NCBI RefSeq assembly: GCF_902381825.1
Contig: NZ_LR698973.1
Coordinates: forward strand, 2,584,552 to 2,648,551
Direction of reading: 5' to 3'
From: Pseudocoprococcus catus
Lineage (GTDB): Bacteria; Bacillota; Clostridia; Lachnospirales; Lachnospiraceae
Length of the DNA stretch: 64,000 bases
Each line of letters begins with the position of its first letter. Position 1 is the stretch's first letter. The position numbers were made by a program, and so were the translations under genes. Below the pieces are notes generated by a model. That model was not told where the DNA came from and did no database searches. It saw only the letters and a list, made by a program, of their open reading frames with translations. Positions 1 to 8,018 of this stretch are shown here, in pieces.

Positions 1-1230
1 ACTGATCTGAAGTACAAAGACTTCCCTCACTTCTTTATTCGGGATGATCAGCCTGTAGATACCATCCATCTCACGGCCTTCCTGGGTCAGATAACCAGTC
101 GTAAACAAAACGCTCCACACATTGTCAATCGTATTATCAATCTCATCATAGGTCAGATCCATTCGAATCCGCTTCTCGACTGCATACCCGGCAATTAACT
201 CTTCGATCTCATCTCTGGTGGTCGTATCTGCCTTATCAATAAATCGCTTAACCAGCTCATTCCCGCTGCTGTTGATCCAGTAAGACTTTGGCCTGGCCTG
301 CGGATCAAACACAAGATCATCTACATAGTTGATCACATCCCACGGGCAATAGATATCTGCGTTGCCAAAATGATAACCGTCATACCATTCCTTGACCTCT
401 GCAAAATGTTCCTCTAAGTGATAATCCGCCAGAAGCCGCTTGACCTCTTCATTCGTAAAGCCGAATGCTTCATCATACCGGAGATCATTTGCCGCATAAA
501 CTTTGAAATTATTAAGCCCTGTAAAAATACTCTCTTTCGAAATCCGAAGACAACCTGCCAAAACCGCGAACTGGAGAAAATCATTTGTCTTAAAGGCTTC
601 ACCAAACAATCCACGAATTAATGTCACCATTTCTCTGTAATAACCATGCTGGAATGCCTTGTCCAACGGCACATCATATTCATCGATCAGAATGATCGCT
701 TTCTGTCCATAATGCTTATATAATAATTCTGATATCTTTTTCAATGAAAATTTTAACTTGGTTCCAAGTATAGTCTCTTTTAAATTCTGAATAAAAATCA
801 AATCATGATAGGCATTCTTTTCATCATCATCCAACCTGTCGCTCTTCTCTAAAAATTTAAATCTTCTCACTTCGCCGGCAATCAATTCGCACAAAGAAGC
901 TCTGGCCTCCTCAAATGTAAGCCCTTCTACACTTTTCAGAGATAAAAGCACAACCGGATACTTGCCCATGTATTCTTCACACAACTCTTGATTCTTTGAA
1001 ATATAAAGACCATCAAAGAATGTCGTGTCGGTTCCGATTTCAAAGAACCATTTCAACATGCTCATGTTCAGCGTCTTGCCAAATCGTCGTGGCCTGGTAA
1101 AAAGATTTACCTTGCTCCAATTTTCAAGGACCTGCTCAATTAGCTTCGTCTTATCTATATAGTAAAATTCTGACTTACGAATTTCCTTAAAATCATCCAT
1201 TCCAACTGGTAATCTTTTCAAGTCTGCCAT
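1..1230 (-). CDS. AAA-ATPase-like / DUF1703 nuclease-fold protein (3' end outside window)
   Basis: Reading the minus strand from an ATG at 1230 gives a continuous frame to the window edge, beginning MADLKRLPVGMDDFKEIR. It shows the features of the AAA-ATPase-like family (PF09820): the early 'YYIDKT' segment, a Walker A-like 'RPRRFGKT', and a Walker B-like 'AIILIDEYDVPLDKA' near residue 180. In this family a PD-(D/E)XK-like domain (DUF1703) follows at the C-terminus; most of it lies outside the window. These proteins are abundant and often multicopy in gut Clostridia and Bacteroides, and their cellular role is not established. It runs away from the tRNA cluster and is separated from the next minus-strand gene by about 80 bp. 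Confidence 0.85.
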   Translation of the reverse strand, partial: MADLKRLPVGMDDFKEIRKSEFYYIDKTKLIEQVLENWSKVNLFTRPRRFGKTLNMSMLKWFFEIGTDTTFFDGLYISKNQELCEEYMGKYPVVLLSLKSVEGLTFEEARASLCELIAGEVRRFKFLEKSDRLDDDEKNAYHDLIFIQNLKETILGTKLKFSLKKISELLYKHYGQKAIILIDEYDVPLDKAFQHGYYREMVTLIRGLFGEAFKTNDFLQFAVLAGCLRISKESIFTGLNNFKVYAANDLRYDEAFGFTNEEVKRLLADYHLEEHFAEVKEWYDGYHFGNADIYCPWDVINYVDDLVFDPQARPKSYWINSSGNELVKRFIDKADTTTRDEIEELIAGYAVEKRIRMDLTYDEIDNTIDNVWSVLFTTGYLTQEGREMDGIYRLIIPNKEVREVFVLQIS

Positions 1231-1309
1231 ATACTACACACTCCCGTCTGATCAGATACTTACCGCCACCTTTTATCTGTCTTTATCATACCATAAGAAC
1301 ATTTGTTCG

Positions 1310-1535
1310 TCAACGCATTATTATTCCAGGCATCTGCTTTAAAATAGCTTGTTGCATTGTCTTCTCTAAATACACAGGATTTATTTTTCGTTTCGCGTAT
1401 GCCATATAACTGTCTTTTGTCTCTTCAATCAAAATCGCTGTAAAAAATCTTTCCCAACTGAAATATTCTTTGCTTTCTATATATTCTGATGGATTGCGTA
1501 ATATTTCATACGATAATTTTATGTTTTCCTTTCAT
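1310..1535 (-). pseudogene. Frameshifted small partner gene downstream of DUF4869
   Basis: An ATG at 1535 sits behind a GGGAGTGG-like ribosome binding site just after the DUF4869 stop, but its frame ends after nine codons. The frame one base away stays open to 1310 and reads ENIKLSYEILRNPSEYIESK and on to a C-terminus ending KQMPGIIMR. Removing one G from the AAAGGAAAA run near 1525-1529 joins the start to this frame, giving a protein of about 74 residues. Small helical proteins of this kind commonly follow DUF4869 genes; I do not know their function. Either the gene is inactivated by a one-base insertion or the read has an error in the run. Confidence 0.6.
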
Positions 1536-1554
1536 CACACACCACTCCCGTCGA

Positions 1555-1989
1555 TCAGACAAACTCCCCTGCTATTGACACCAATTCTTCCATTGAATGA
1601 ACAATTTGATTCGTATTCAGAACACGAATCGTAAACGGTTCTGTTCCAAACCGCATCAAATGATGAAGATTAATTGTCCTGTCCTCTTTTTCTGCAATTT
1701 TCAATAACCATTTTGCACAATTGTCTCCGCAAGTTGATGCATTAAATATTTTATCCTTATCAAATTTCACAAGAATTAATGTCTTTACCCCACCGGATAA
1801 GCCTGTTGGCGGAATTTTTCCCAGAACCGGACTGTCTATCACACCACTATCCAGAACAATAGACTGATCTACATCTTGAATCATCTCTTTTGCAAACGGA
1901 TCTGTTATCCAGTCATCTTCATAATCATACTTAAAATAAGAAGCTGTATTGTAAACTGCTTCCTTCATATCGCCATAAAATATATGCAT
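1555..1989 (-). CDS. DUF4869 domain-containing protein
   Basis: 144 residues beginning MHIFYGDMKEAVYNTASYF. The 'IFYGDM' start, the central 'VLDSGVIDSPVLGKIPP' segment, and 'LSGGVKTLILVKFD' match the DUF4869 family as I know it from Lachnospiraceae. It is a soluble protein with no signal peptide or membrane segment. Function is unknown; members usually pair with a small downstream ORF, here apparently frameshifted. The start codon lies only about 9 bp from the tRNA-Asp gene on the other strand, so its promoter must lie antisense to the tRNA cluster. The N-terminus is one or two residues shorter than usual. Confidence 0.8.
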   Translation of the reverse strand: MHIFYGDMKEAVYNTASYFKYDYEDDWITDPFAKEMIQDVDQSIVLDSGVIDSPVLGKIPPTGLSGGVKTLILVKFDKDKIFNASTCGDNCAKWLLKIAEKEDRTINLHHLMRFGTEPFTIRVLNTNQIVHSMEELVSIAGEFV

Positions 1990-1998
1990 ACCTTTGAT

Positions 1999-2072
1999 GG
2001 CCTAGTGGCTCAGTTGGTTAGAGCGCCGCCCTGTCACGGCGGAGGTCACGGGTTCGAGTCCCGTCTGGGTCG
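1999..2072 (+). tRNA. tRNA-Asp (GTC)
   Basis: Acceptor strands GGCCTAG and CTGGGTC pair with wobbles, and the anticodon loop carries GTC in 'CCTGTCACGG'. The T-loop is GGTTCGAGTCC. No CCA is encoded. It is first in a cluster of seven tRNAs. Confidence 0.95.
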
Positions 2073-2079
2073 TTCATAT

Positions 2080-2152
2080 GGAATCTTAGCTCAGCTGGGA
2101 GAGCATCTGCCTTACAAGCAGAGGGTCATAGGTTCGAGCCCTATAGGTTCCA
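2080..2152 (+). tRNA. tRNA-Val (TAC)
   Basis: Acceptor GGAATCT pairs with AGGTTCC. The anticodon loop is CTTACAA with anticodon TAC, and the T-loop is GGTTCGAGCC. It lies 7 bp after tRNA-Asp. Confidence 0.95.
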
Positions 2153-2157
2153 TTGAT

Positions 2158-2230
2158 GCCGATGTGGCTCAATTGGCAGAGCAGCTGATTTGTAATCAGC
2201 AGGTTATCGGTTCGAGTCCGATCATCGGCT
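2158..2230 (+). tRNA. tRNA-Thr (TGT)
   Basis: Acceptor GCCGATG pairs perfectly with CATCGGC. The anticodon arm is CTGAT-TTGTAAT-CAG with anticodon TGT. Confidence 0.95.
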
Positions 2231-2260
2231 TTTCTCGATATAAAAACTATATAGAGATAT

Positions 2261-2342
2261 GGGCGGATTCCCGAGTGGCCAAAGGGGACAGACTGTAAAT
2301 CTGTTGCGACACGCTTCGGTGGTTCGAATCCACCTCCGCCCA
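2261..2342 (+). tRNA. tRNA-Tyr (GTA)
   Basis: Acceptor GGGCGGA pairs with TCCGCCC. The anticodon is GTA in 'GACTGTAAATC', and the long variable arm is typical of class II tRNA-Tyr. Confidence 0.95.
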
Positions 2343-2411
2343 GTTGAAGTACTTGATAAATGGAATAGTTTGTCAGGTACTTATGTGTCTAAATAGACAA
2401 TTAGATTATAT

Positions 2412-2485
<74 letters not shown>

Positions 2486-2489
2486 CTCC

Positions 2490-2562
<73 letters not shown>

Positions 2563-2566
2563 CGAT

Positions 2567-2639
2567 GGGATATTAGCTCAGTTGGTAGAGCACTAGACTT
2601 TTAATCTAGGTGTCCCGGGTTCGAACCCCGGATGTCTCA
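2567..2639 (+). tRNA. tRNA-Lys (TTT)
   Basis: Acceptor GGGATAT pairs with ATGTCTC through wobbles. The anticodon loop CTTTTAA carries TTT. It is the last gene of the cluster. Confidence 0.95.
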
Positions 2640-2647
2640 TTGTTTTT

Positions 2648-2680
2648 AAGACTCTGAAATAATTTCAGAGTCTTTTTTTT
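2648..2680 (+). terminator. Intrinsic terminator of the tRNA cluster
   Basis: An inverted repeat AAGACTCTGAAAT / ATTTCAGAGTCTT with almost no loop is followed by eight Ts. It directly follows tRNA-Lys. Confidence 0.93.
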
Positions 2681-2779
2681 CGCTAATGATCTGCTGTACA
2701 GAAAAAACTTTTTAAAATTCGTGAAAAGTGACGATATTTATTCTTCGAGATATTTCCTATGGTATTTTAATGACAAGCG

Positions 2780-2788
2780 TGCTATAAT
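2780..2788 (+). promoter_or_regulatory. Extended -10 promoter of nrdD
   Basis: TGCTATAAT is a good extended -10 element with no clear -35. It would start a leader of about 110 nt before nrdD. I saw no convincing NrdR box. Confidence 0.5.
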
Positions 2789-2905
2789 AGTCCACGGAGC
2801 GTTTGAGAAATAGAACGAATGTTCTTACTATATTTTGTGGTTAATTTGTTGTTTATGTTTGTAGACAACATGATATTGTTTCTTATAGATGAGAGGAAGG
2901 TCATA

Positions 2906-5032
2906 ATGATTGTTATCAAAAGGGATGGACAGGAAGTCAATTATAACCGCAGTAAGATTATAGTTGCTATCGGGAAAGCCAATGAGGAGGTTCCGGAAGA
3001 AGAGAGAATCTCGAATCAGGAGATTGAAGAGATTGTTTCTTATGTGGAGACTAGAAAGAGAAAGAGAATTCTTGTTGAAGACATTCAGGATATCATCGAG
3101 CAGAAATTGATGGCCTTAGGGAAGTTTGATTTGGCGAAGCGATATATTGTGTATCGTTATACACGTGAGTTGGTGCGCCGCGCCAATACAACAGATGATT
3201 CGATTTTGAGCTTGATTAAGAACAGCAATAAAGAGGTTATGGAAGAGAATTCCAACAAGAATGCGACAGCAGCTTCCACTCAAAGAGATTTGATCGCAGG
3301 CGAAGTTTCCAAGGATCTCACGAAACGACTGCTTTTGCCTGAGAAGATTGCAAAGGCCCATGAAGAGGGAATTCTGCATTTCCATGATGCGGATTATTTT
3401 GTACAGCCGATTTTCAACTGCTGTCTGATCAATATTCAGGATATGTTGGACAATGGTACCGTTATGAACGGCAAGCTCATTGAGAGTCCTAAGAGTTTCC
3501 AGGTAGCCTGTACGGTGATGACTCAGATCATTTCAGCAGTAGCCAGCAGTCAGTATGGTGGACAGTCTGTTGATCTGAAGCACCTTGGCAAGTATCTGCG
3601 CAAGAGCCATGATAAGTATGAAAAGGCCTATAGAGCACATTTTGGCGATGAATTTGATGATGATACCATTGAGAAACTTGTCCAGGATCGTCTGAAGGAT
3701 GAGCTGAAGTCCGGTGTTCAGACGATTCAGTATCAGATTAATACATTGATGACTACCAATGGTCAGTCACCTTTTGTTACACTCTTTCTGAATCTGGATG
3801 AGAATAACGAATACATTGAAGAGAATGCAATGATTGTTGAGGAAATCCTCAGACAGCGTCTTGAAGGTATTAAGAATGAGAAGGGTGTTTATGTAACACC
3901 TGCATTTCCAAAGTTGATTTATGTTCTGGATGAGAACAACTGCTTAAAGGGTGGCAAATATGATTACATTACGAAGCTGGCTGTGAAATGTTCTGCAAAG
4001 CGTATGTATCCGGATTATATTTCTGCGAAGAAGATGCGTGAGAATTATGAAGGCAATGTTTTCAGCTGTATGGGATGCCGAAGTTTCCTGTCACCTTGGA
4101 AGGATGAGAACGGCAACTATAAGTTTGAAGGTCGATTTAATCAGGGTGTTGTCAGCATTAATCTGCCGCAGATCGGTATTCTGGCGAAAGGGAATGAAGA
4201 AGTATTCTGGAAACTGATGGACGAACGTCTTCAGTTATGTTTTGAGGCGCTTATGTGCCGTCACAATGCGTTGAAGGGTACATTATCGGATGTCAGTCCT
4301 ATTCACTGGCAGTACGGTGCGATTGCCCGTCTGAATAAGGGTGAGAAGATTGATCCGCTTCTGTATGGCGGTTATTCTACCATGTCTCTTGGCTATATCG
4401 GACTCTATGAAGTAACCAAGCTGATGAAGGGTGTCAGTCATACGGATCCTGTGGGCGAGGAGTTTGCACTTCGTGTCATGAATCATATGAAGGAAGCAGC
4501 AGACAGATGGCGTGATGAGACGAACATCGGTTTCAGTCTATATGGTACACCGGCAGAATCTCTTTGCTATCGTTTTGCAAGAATCGATCTTGAGAAGTTC
4601 GGTGAGATTAAAGATATCACTGATAAGGGATATTATACGAATTCTTATCATGTGGATGTCAGAGAGAAGATTGATGCATTCAGCAAGTTCTCATTTGAGA
4701 GCCAGTTCCAGAAGATTTCATCCGGCGGATCTATTTCTTATGTGGAGATTCCGAACATGAGACATAATCTTGAGGCATTAGAGGAAGTTGTCAAGTTTAT
4801 CTATGACAATATTCAGTATGCAGAATTTAATACAAAGTCTGATTATTGTCATGTCTGTGGTTATGATGGCGAGATCAAGATCAACGATGATCTTGAGTGG
4901 GAATGTCCGCAATGCGGCAATAAGGATCACTCTAAGATGAATGTTACAAGACGTACATGCGGTTATCTTGGCGAGAATTTCTGGAATGTGGGTAAGACGA
5001 AAGAGATTAATGCCAGAGTGATGCATTTGTAA
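2906..5032 (+). CDS. nrdD: Anaerobic ribonucleoside-triphosphate reductase (class III)
   Basis: 709 residues from the ATG at 2906 (MIVIKRDGQEVNYNRSKI), preceded by GAGGAAGG; upstream in-frame ATGs have no ribosome binding site and would add a non-conserved hydrophobic leader. An ATP-cone domain occupies about residues 1-95, followed by the glycyl-radical catalytic domain. Near the C-terminus, two CxxC pairs ('CHVCGYDG', 'CPQCGN') form the zinc site, and 'RRTCGYLGENFW' carries the glycine that becomes the radical. The enzyme reduces ribonucleotides to deoxyribonucleotides without oxygen and needs the activase NrdG, encoded at 7002. Its presence fits an anaerobe. Confidence 0.97.
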   Translation: MIVIKRDGQEVNYNRSKIIVAIGKANEEVPEEERISNQEIEEIVSYVETRKRKRILVEDIQDIIEQKLMALGKFDLAKRYIVYRYTRELVRRANTTDDSILSLIKNSNKEVMEENSNKNATAASTQRDLIAGEVSKDLTKRLLLPEKIAKAHEEGILHFHDADYFVQPIFNCCLINIQDMLDNGTVMNGKLIESPKSFQVACTVMTQIISAVASSQYGGQSVDLKHLGKYLRKSHDKYEKAYRAHFGDEFDDDTIEKLVQDRLKDELKSGVQTIQYQINTLMTTNGQSPFVTLFLNLDENNEYIEENAMIVEEILRQRLEGIKNEKGVYVTPAFPKLIYVLDENNCLKGGKYDYITKLAVKCSAKRMYPDYISAKKMRENYEGNVFSCMGCRSFLSPWKDENGNYKFEGRFNQGVVSINLPQIGILAKGNEEVFWKLMDERLQLCFEALMCRHNALKGTLSDVSPIHWQYGAIARLNKGEKIDPLLYGGYSTMSLGYIGLYEVTKLMKGVSHTDPVGEEFALRVMNHMKEAADRWRDETNIGFSLYGTPAESLCYRFARIDLEKFGEIKDITDKGYYTNSYHVDVREKIDAFSKFSFESQFQKISSGGSISYVEIPNMRHNLEALEEVVKFIYDNIQYAEFNTKSDYCHVCGYDGEIKINDDLEWECPQCGNKDHSKMNVTRRTCGYLGENFWNVGKTKEINARVMHL

Positions 5033-5048
5033 TTCAAACCAAAAACCA

Positions 5049-5096
5049 AAAAAAGACGATTTTTACAGCATTTAATAATGTAAAAATCGTCTTTTT
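5049..5096 (+). terminator. Intrinsic terminator after nrdD
   Basis: AAAAGACGATTTTTAC and its complement TAAAAATCGTCTTTTT flank a loop of about 14 nt. The A-run upstream and T-run downstream would let it work on both strands. Confidence 0.9.
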
Positions 5097-5278
5097 AATT
5101 TCAAAAGCCAGGTACTTCTGCTTCAAAAAAAAAGAAGATGTATGGTATAATAGTTTTATGTCGTGTGAGGACGAATTTATTGACAACCAATGTTGTTGAC
5201 AGCACTGGCAAAATAATTGCGCTAGAGATTTTAAGCAGCGCAATAGGATGTCAGAAAAAAGATGATGGAGGAGTAATA

Positions 5279-5686
5279 ATGCGAGTAATAGTTTGCGTGG
5301 ATGACAATGGAGGTATGTTGTTTAATCATCGCAGACAGAGCAGGGACAGAGTGCTTTGTGAGCGCGTGCTGCAGATGGCTGATGAGCGTGATTGCAGCGT
5401 GTATATGAATACGTATTCAGCTAAGATATTTCCGGAAGATAACAGAATTGCAGTGTCTGAGAATTATCTGGAGGAAGCAGGAGTACAGGATTTGTGTTTT
5501 GTCGAGAAAGAGCCGCTGGCGACTTATTTTGACAAAATAGATGAATGCATCGTTTTTAAATGGAATCGTGTTTATCCGGCAGATCAGCATCTGGATATTG
5601 ACATTTCCAAAATGACTAAGGTTCAGGAAGAGGAGTTCGTGGGATTTTCTCATGAGAAGATAACGATGGAGGTTTATGAACGATGA
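5279..5686 (+). CDS. Conserved hypothetical protein upstream of nuclease
   Basis: 135 residues from the ATG at 5279 (MRVIVCVDDNGGMLFNHRRQ) behind GGAGGAG; longer in-frame extensions lack a ribosome binding site. It is a small soluble protein with no signal peptide, rich in Asp and Glu, containing 'FNHRRQSRDRVL' and 'CIVFKWNRVYPAD'. Similar proteins are found in Lachnospiraceae next to secreted nucleases; I do not know a function. The stop overlaps the next start by 4 bp (ATGA), so it is translationally coupled to the nuclease lipoprotein, and a cytoplasmic protective role against the nuclease is one untested idea. A TATAAT at 5146 may be the promoter. Confidence 0.75.
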   Translation: MRVIVCVDDNGGMLFNHRRQSRDRVLCERVLQMADERDCSVYMNTYSAKIFPEDNRIAVSENYLEEAGVQDLCFVEKEPLATYFDKIDECIVFKWNRVYPADQHLDIDISKMTKVQEEEFVGFSHEKITMEVYER

Positions 5687-6825
5687 GAAGCAATAAGCGG
5701 AACAATAAGTTAAGTTATTTTTTGACGCTGTTGTTGTGTCTGTGCATGCTGGTTGGCTGCGGATCCGGTGCAGCAACCCAGGTTATGCTGAAAGCAGAAG
5801 ATTCAGAAACAGAATCTTATGTTGAGACGGTTCAGACGGAATCTGCGGAGAATGATCCTGGGGATGAAACAGAGATACAGGCTGCTGCACAAGTCCAGTC
5901 GGATGACTCAAAGCAAAAAGTGGTTCATACCGGTACCGCATCAGCGTTTAATGCAGCAGATGTTCCGGCATATTCCGGGGAACCATATACAACTGTCAAC
6001 AATAATGAACCCTATTTTACATCGGATAATCTGACAACAGAAGCTTTTGAAAATTACAGTGAATTGGATGCGCTTGGACGCTGCGGGGTGGCTTATGCCA
6101 ATGTTTGCCTTGAGACAATGCCTACAGAGAAGCGCGGTAGTATCAGCGAAGTGAAGCCCACAGGATGGCATTCAGTTAAATATGACAATGTGGACGGCAA
6201 GTCGCTGTACAATCGCTGTCATCTGATTGGCTATCAGCTGACTGCTGAGAATGCCAATCAGCAGAATCTTATTACCGGTACACGTTATCTGAATGTGGAC
6301 GGGATGCTGCCTTTTGAGAATATGGTGGCCGATTACGTGAAAGAAACAGATAACCATGTGCTTTATAGAGTGACGCCTATATTTACGGGCGATAATCTTG
6401 TAGCGGATGGCGTACTGATGGAGGGATATTCTGTCGAAGATGAAGGCGACGGTATTTGCTTCTGCGTTTATGCGTACAATGTTCAGCCGGGAATTACAAT
6501 AGACTATGTAACCGGTGACAGCTGGCTGTCTTCAGAAAAGGGAAATTCCGACAGCAGTTCCGGCGGCAATTCTGCAGTCAGCCAGTCAGCCGCAGACAAA
6601 AGCGGTACACAGCAGGCTGCGGTTCAGACAGAATCCGTCAAGGAGACAAGCGCACCGGTCAGCACAGGGACAGAGTACATATTGAATACGAATACCAAGA
6701 AGTTTCATTATCCGTCCTGTTCTAGTGTGAAGCAGATGAAAGCGTCCAATAAAAAGGAATACACAGGTTCCAGGGATGATCTGATCGCTCAGGGATATGA
6801 TCCGTGCAAGAAATGCAATCCATAA
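5683..6825 (+). CDS. Secreted DNA/RNA non-specific endonuclease lipoprotein
   Basis: 380 residues. Residues 1-26 form a lipoprotein signal with lipobox LVGC, followed by a low-complexity acidic linker. The nuclease domain (about residues 115-285) resembles the streptococcal EndA/DNA-entry nuclease type, with 'GWHSVKYDNVDG' and the DRGH-like catalytic segment 'YNRCHLIGYQL', in which a cysteine replaces the glycine before the catalytic histidine, then 'ENLITGTRYLN'-like 'QNLITGTRYLNVDGM'. After a Ser/Gly-rich linker, the C-terminus (about 330-380) is an Ada-like zinc-binding repeat with 'YPSCSSVKQM' and 'CKKCNP'. It is likely tethered outside the membrane to degrade DNA for nutrition or uptake. 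It is coupled to the gene upstream. Confidence 0.85.
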   Translation: MRSNKRNNKLSYFLTLLLCLCMLVGCGSGAATQVMLKAEDSETESYVETVQTESAENDPGDETEIQAAAQVQSDDSKQKVVHTGTASAFNAADVPAYSGEPYTTVNNNEPYFTSDNLTTEAFENYSELDALGRCGVAYANVCLETMPTEKRGSISEVKPTGWHSVKYDNVDGKSLYNRCHLIGYQLTAENANQQNLITGTRYLNVDGMLPFENMVADYVKETDNHVLYRVTPIFTGDNLVADGVLMEGYSVEDEGDGICFCVYAYNVQPGITIDYVTGDSWLSSEKGNSDSSSGGNSAVSQSAADKSGTQQAAVQTESVKETSAPVSTGTEYILNTNTKKFHYPSCSSVKQMKASNKKEYTGSRDDLIAQGYDPCKKCNP

Positions 6826-7001
6826 ATTAACGCAGGATAAATTAACGCAGAGGTATTATTCATAAATTTGCTGCTTGCGGTTCATGTTGTTTTCTCATAT
6901 AATGATAAGGATGCATGTCTGTACAGCTGGCACAGAATGTGAATCGGGTCGGGGCGATGTGATCACGACCGAAACAAATATATTTACTGAATAGAAGGTT
7001 G

Positions 7002-7562
7002 ATGAATTTGAATTACGCAGATATTAAATACTGCGATGTGGCAAATGGCAAGGGCGTTCGTGTGTCGCTTTTTGTCAGCGGATGTACGCATCACTGCAAA
7101 GGATGTTTTAACGAGGAGACATGGAATTTTCATTACGGAAAGCCATTTACAGAAGAAACGGAGAAACAGGTACTGGATTATCTGGACAAATCTTATATTG
7201 CGGGTCTGAGTCTGCTTGGCGGGGAGCCCTTTGAGCATGTAAACCAGCAGGGACTGCTTCCACTCTTGAGAAAAGTAAAGGCAAGATTCCCGGAGAAGAA
7301 TATCTGGTGTTATACAGGCTATGATTTTGAAAAGGATATTCTCGGAAGAATGGCAGAGCAGTGGGAAGAGACAAAAGAGATGCTGTCTTATATTGATGTG
7401 CTGGTGGACGGCGAGTTTAAAGAGGCACTCAAGAGCCCGAGCCTGCAGTTTAAGGGCTCATCGAACCAGAGAATTATAGAAGTACAGCCCTCATTGAAAG
7501 AGGGTCATATTGTCCTCTGGGAGCCGAAGGAATATGTTCATGTTGAGGTCAGAGAGAATTAG
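7002..7562 (+). CDS. nrdG: Anaerobic ribonucleotide reductase activating protein
   Basis: About 186 residues. The radical-SAM motif CxxxCxxC is at C28, C32 and C35 ('SGCTHHCKGC'), in the spacing typical of NrdG, and 'LLGGEPF' is the SAM-contacting glycine motif. It generates the glycyl radical on NrdD using S-adenosylmethionine and a 4Fe-4S cluster. The start is uncertain among TTG 6999, ATG 7002 and TTG 7008, all within range of AGAAGG at 6993; the family usually begins near 'MNYADIK'. It is about 2 kb from nrdD rather than immediately next to it, separated by the nuclease pair. Confidence 0.95.
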   Translation: MNLNYADIKYCDVANGKGVRVSLFVSGCTHHCKGCFNEETWNFHYGKPFTEETEKQVLDYLDKSYIAGLSLLGGEPFEHVNQQGLLPLLRKVKARFPEKNIWCYTGYDFEKDILGRMAEQWEETKEMLSYIDVLVDGEFKEALKSPSLQFKGSSNQRIIEVQPSLKEGHIVLWEPKEYVHVEVREN

Positions 7563-7574
7563 GAGGAGATGAAG

Positions 7575-8018
7575 ATGAAACAGCAGGTGAATATAAAGAA
7601 ACTGGATGACAGAGCAATCATTCCAACATACGGAACAGCGTTTTCAGCAGGTGCGGATCTGTATGCATGTATGGATCATGCAGTGACGATCGCACCGGGT
7701 GAGACCTATCTGGTACATACAGGCATCAGTGCAGCAATCCCTGAAGGTTATGCAGGGCTTATTTATGCGCGAAGCGGGCTGGCAACCAAGAAAGGTCTGG
7801 CACCAGCCAACAAGGTAGGGGTTATTGATGCGGATTACAGAGGCGAGATTATGGTTGCTCTGCATAATCATTCCAATCAGCCGGCAGAGATTGAGAACGG
7901 TGAACGTATTGCACAGATGGTGATAACACCGTTTTTGACAGCAGAATTTGTCGAGACAGCGGAACTGGATGAGACAGAGCGCGGTGCAGGCGGTTTTGGA
8001 TCTACAGGCAGAATCTAA
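7575..8018 (+). CDS. dut: Deoxyuridine 5'-triphosphate nucleotidohydrolase (dUTPase)
   Basis: 147 residues. The five trimeric dUTPase motifs are visible in order: 'AGADLYA', 'YARSGLATKKGL', 'GVIDADYRGEI', 'ENGERIAQMV' and the C-terminal 'ERGAGGFGSTG'. It hydrolyses dUTP to dUMP, limiting uracil in DNA and feeding thymidylate synthesis. The ATG at 7575 lies 8 nt after AGGAGG and is preferred over the ATG at 7569, which is only 2 nt away. It follows nrdG by 12 bp, so the two nucleotide-pool genes likely share a transcript. Its stop overlaps that of the convergent gene by 4 bp. Confidence 0.97.
   Translation: MKQQVNIKKLDDRAIIPTYGTAFSAGADLYACMDHAVTIAPGETYLVHTGISAAIPEGYAGLIYARSGLATKKGLAPANKVGVIDADYRGEIMVALHNHSNQPAEIENGERIAQMVITPFLTAEFVETAELDETERGAGGFGSTGRI

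Noticed and set aside
1876..2298. A 140-codon frame across the tRNA cluster
   Set aside because: It runs through tRNA-Asp, Val, Thr and part of Tyr; the apparent repeats in the protein are the repeated tRNA T-loops.
2900..2910. NrdR box upstream of nrdD
   Set aside because: No pair of NrdR-like palindromes could be recognised in 2690-2905.
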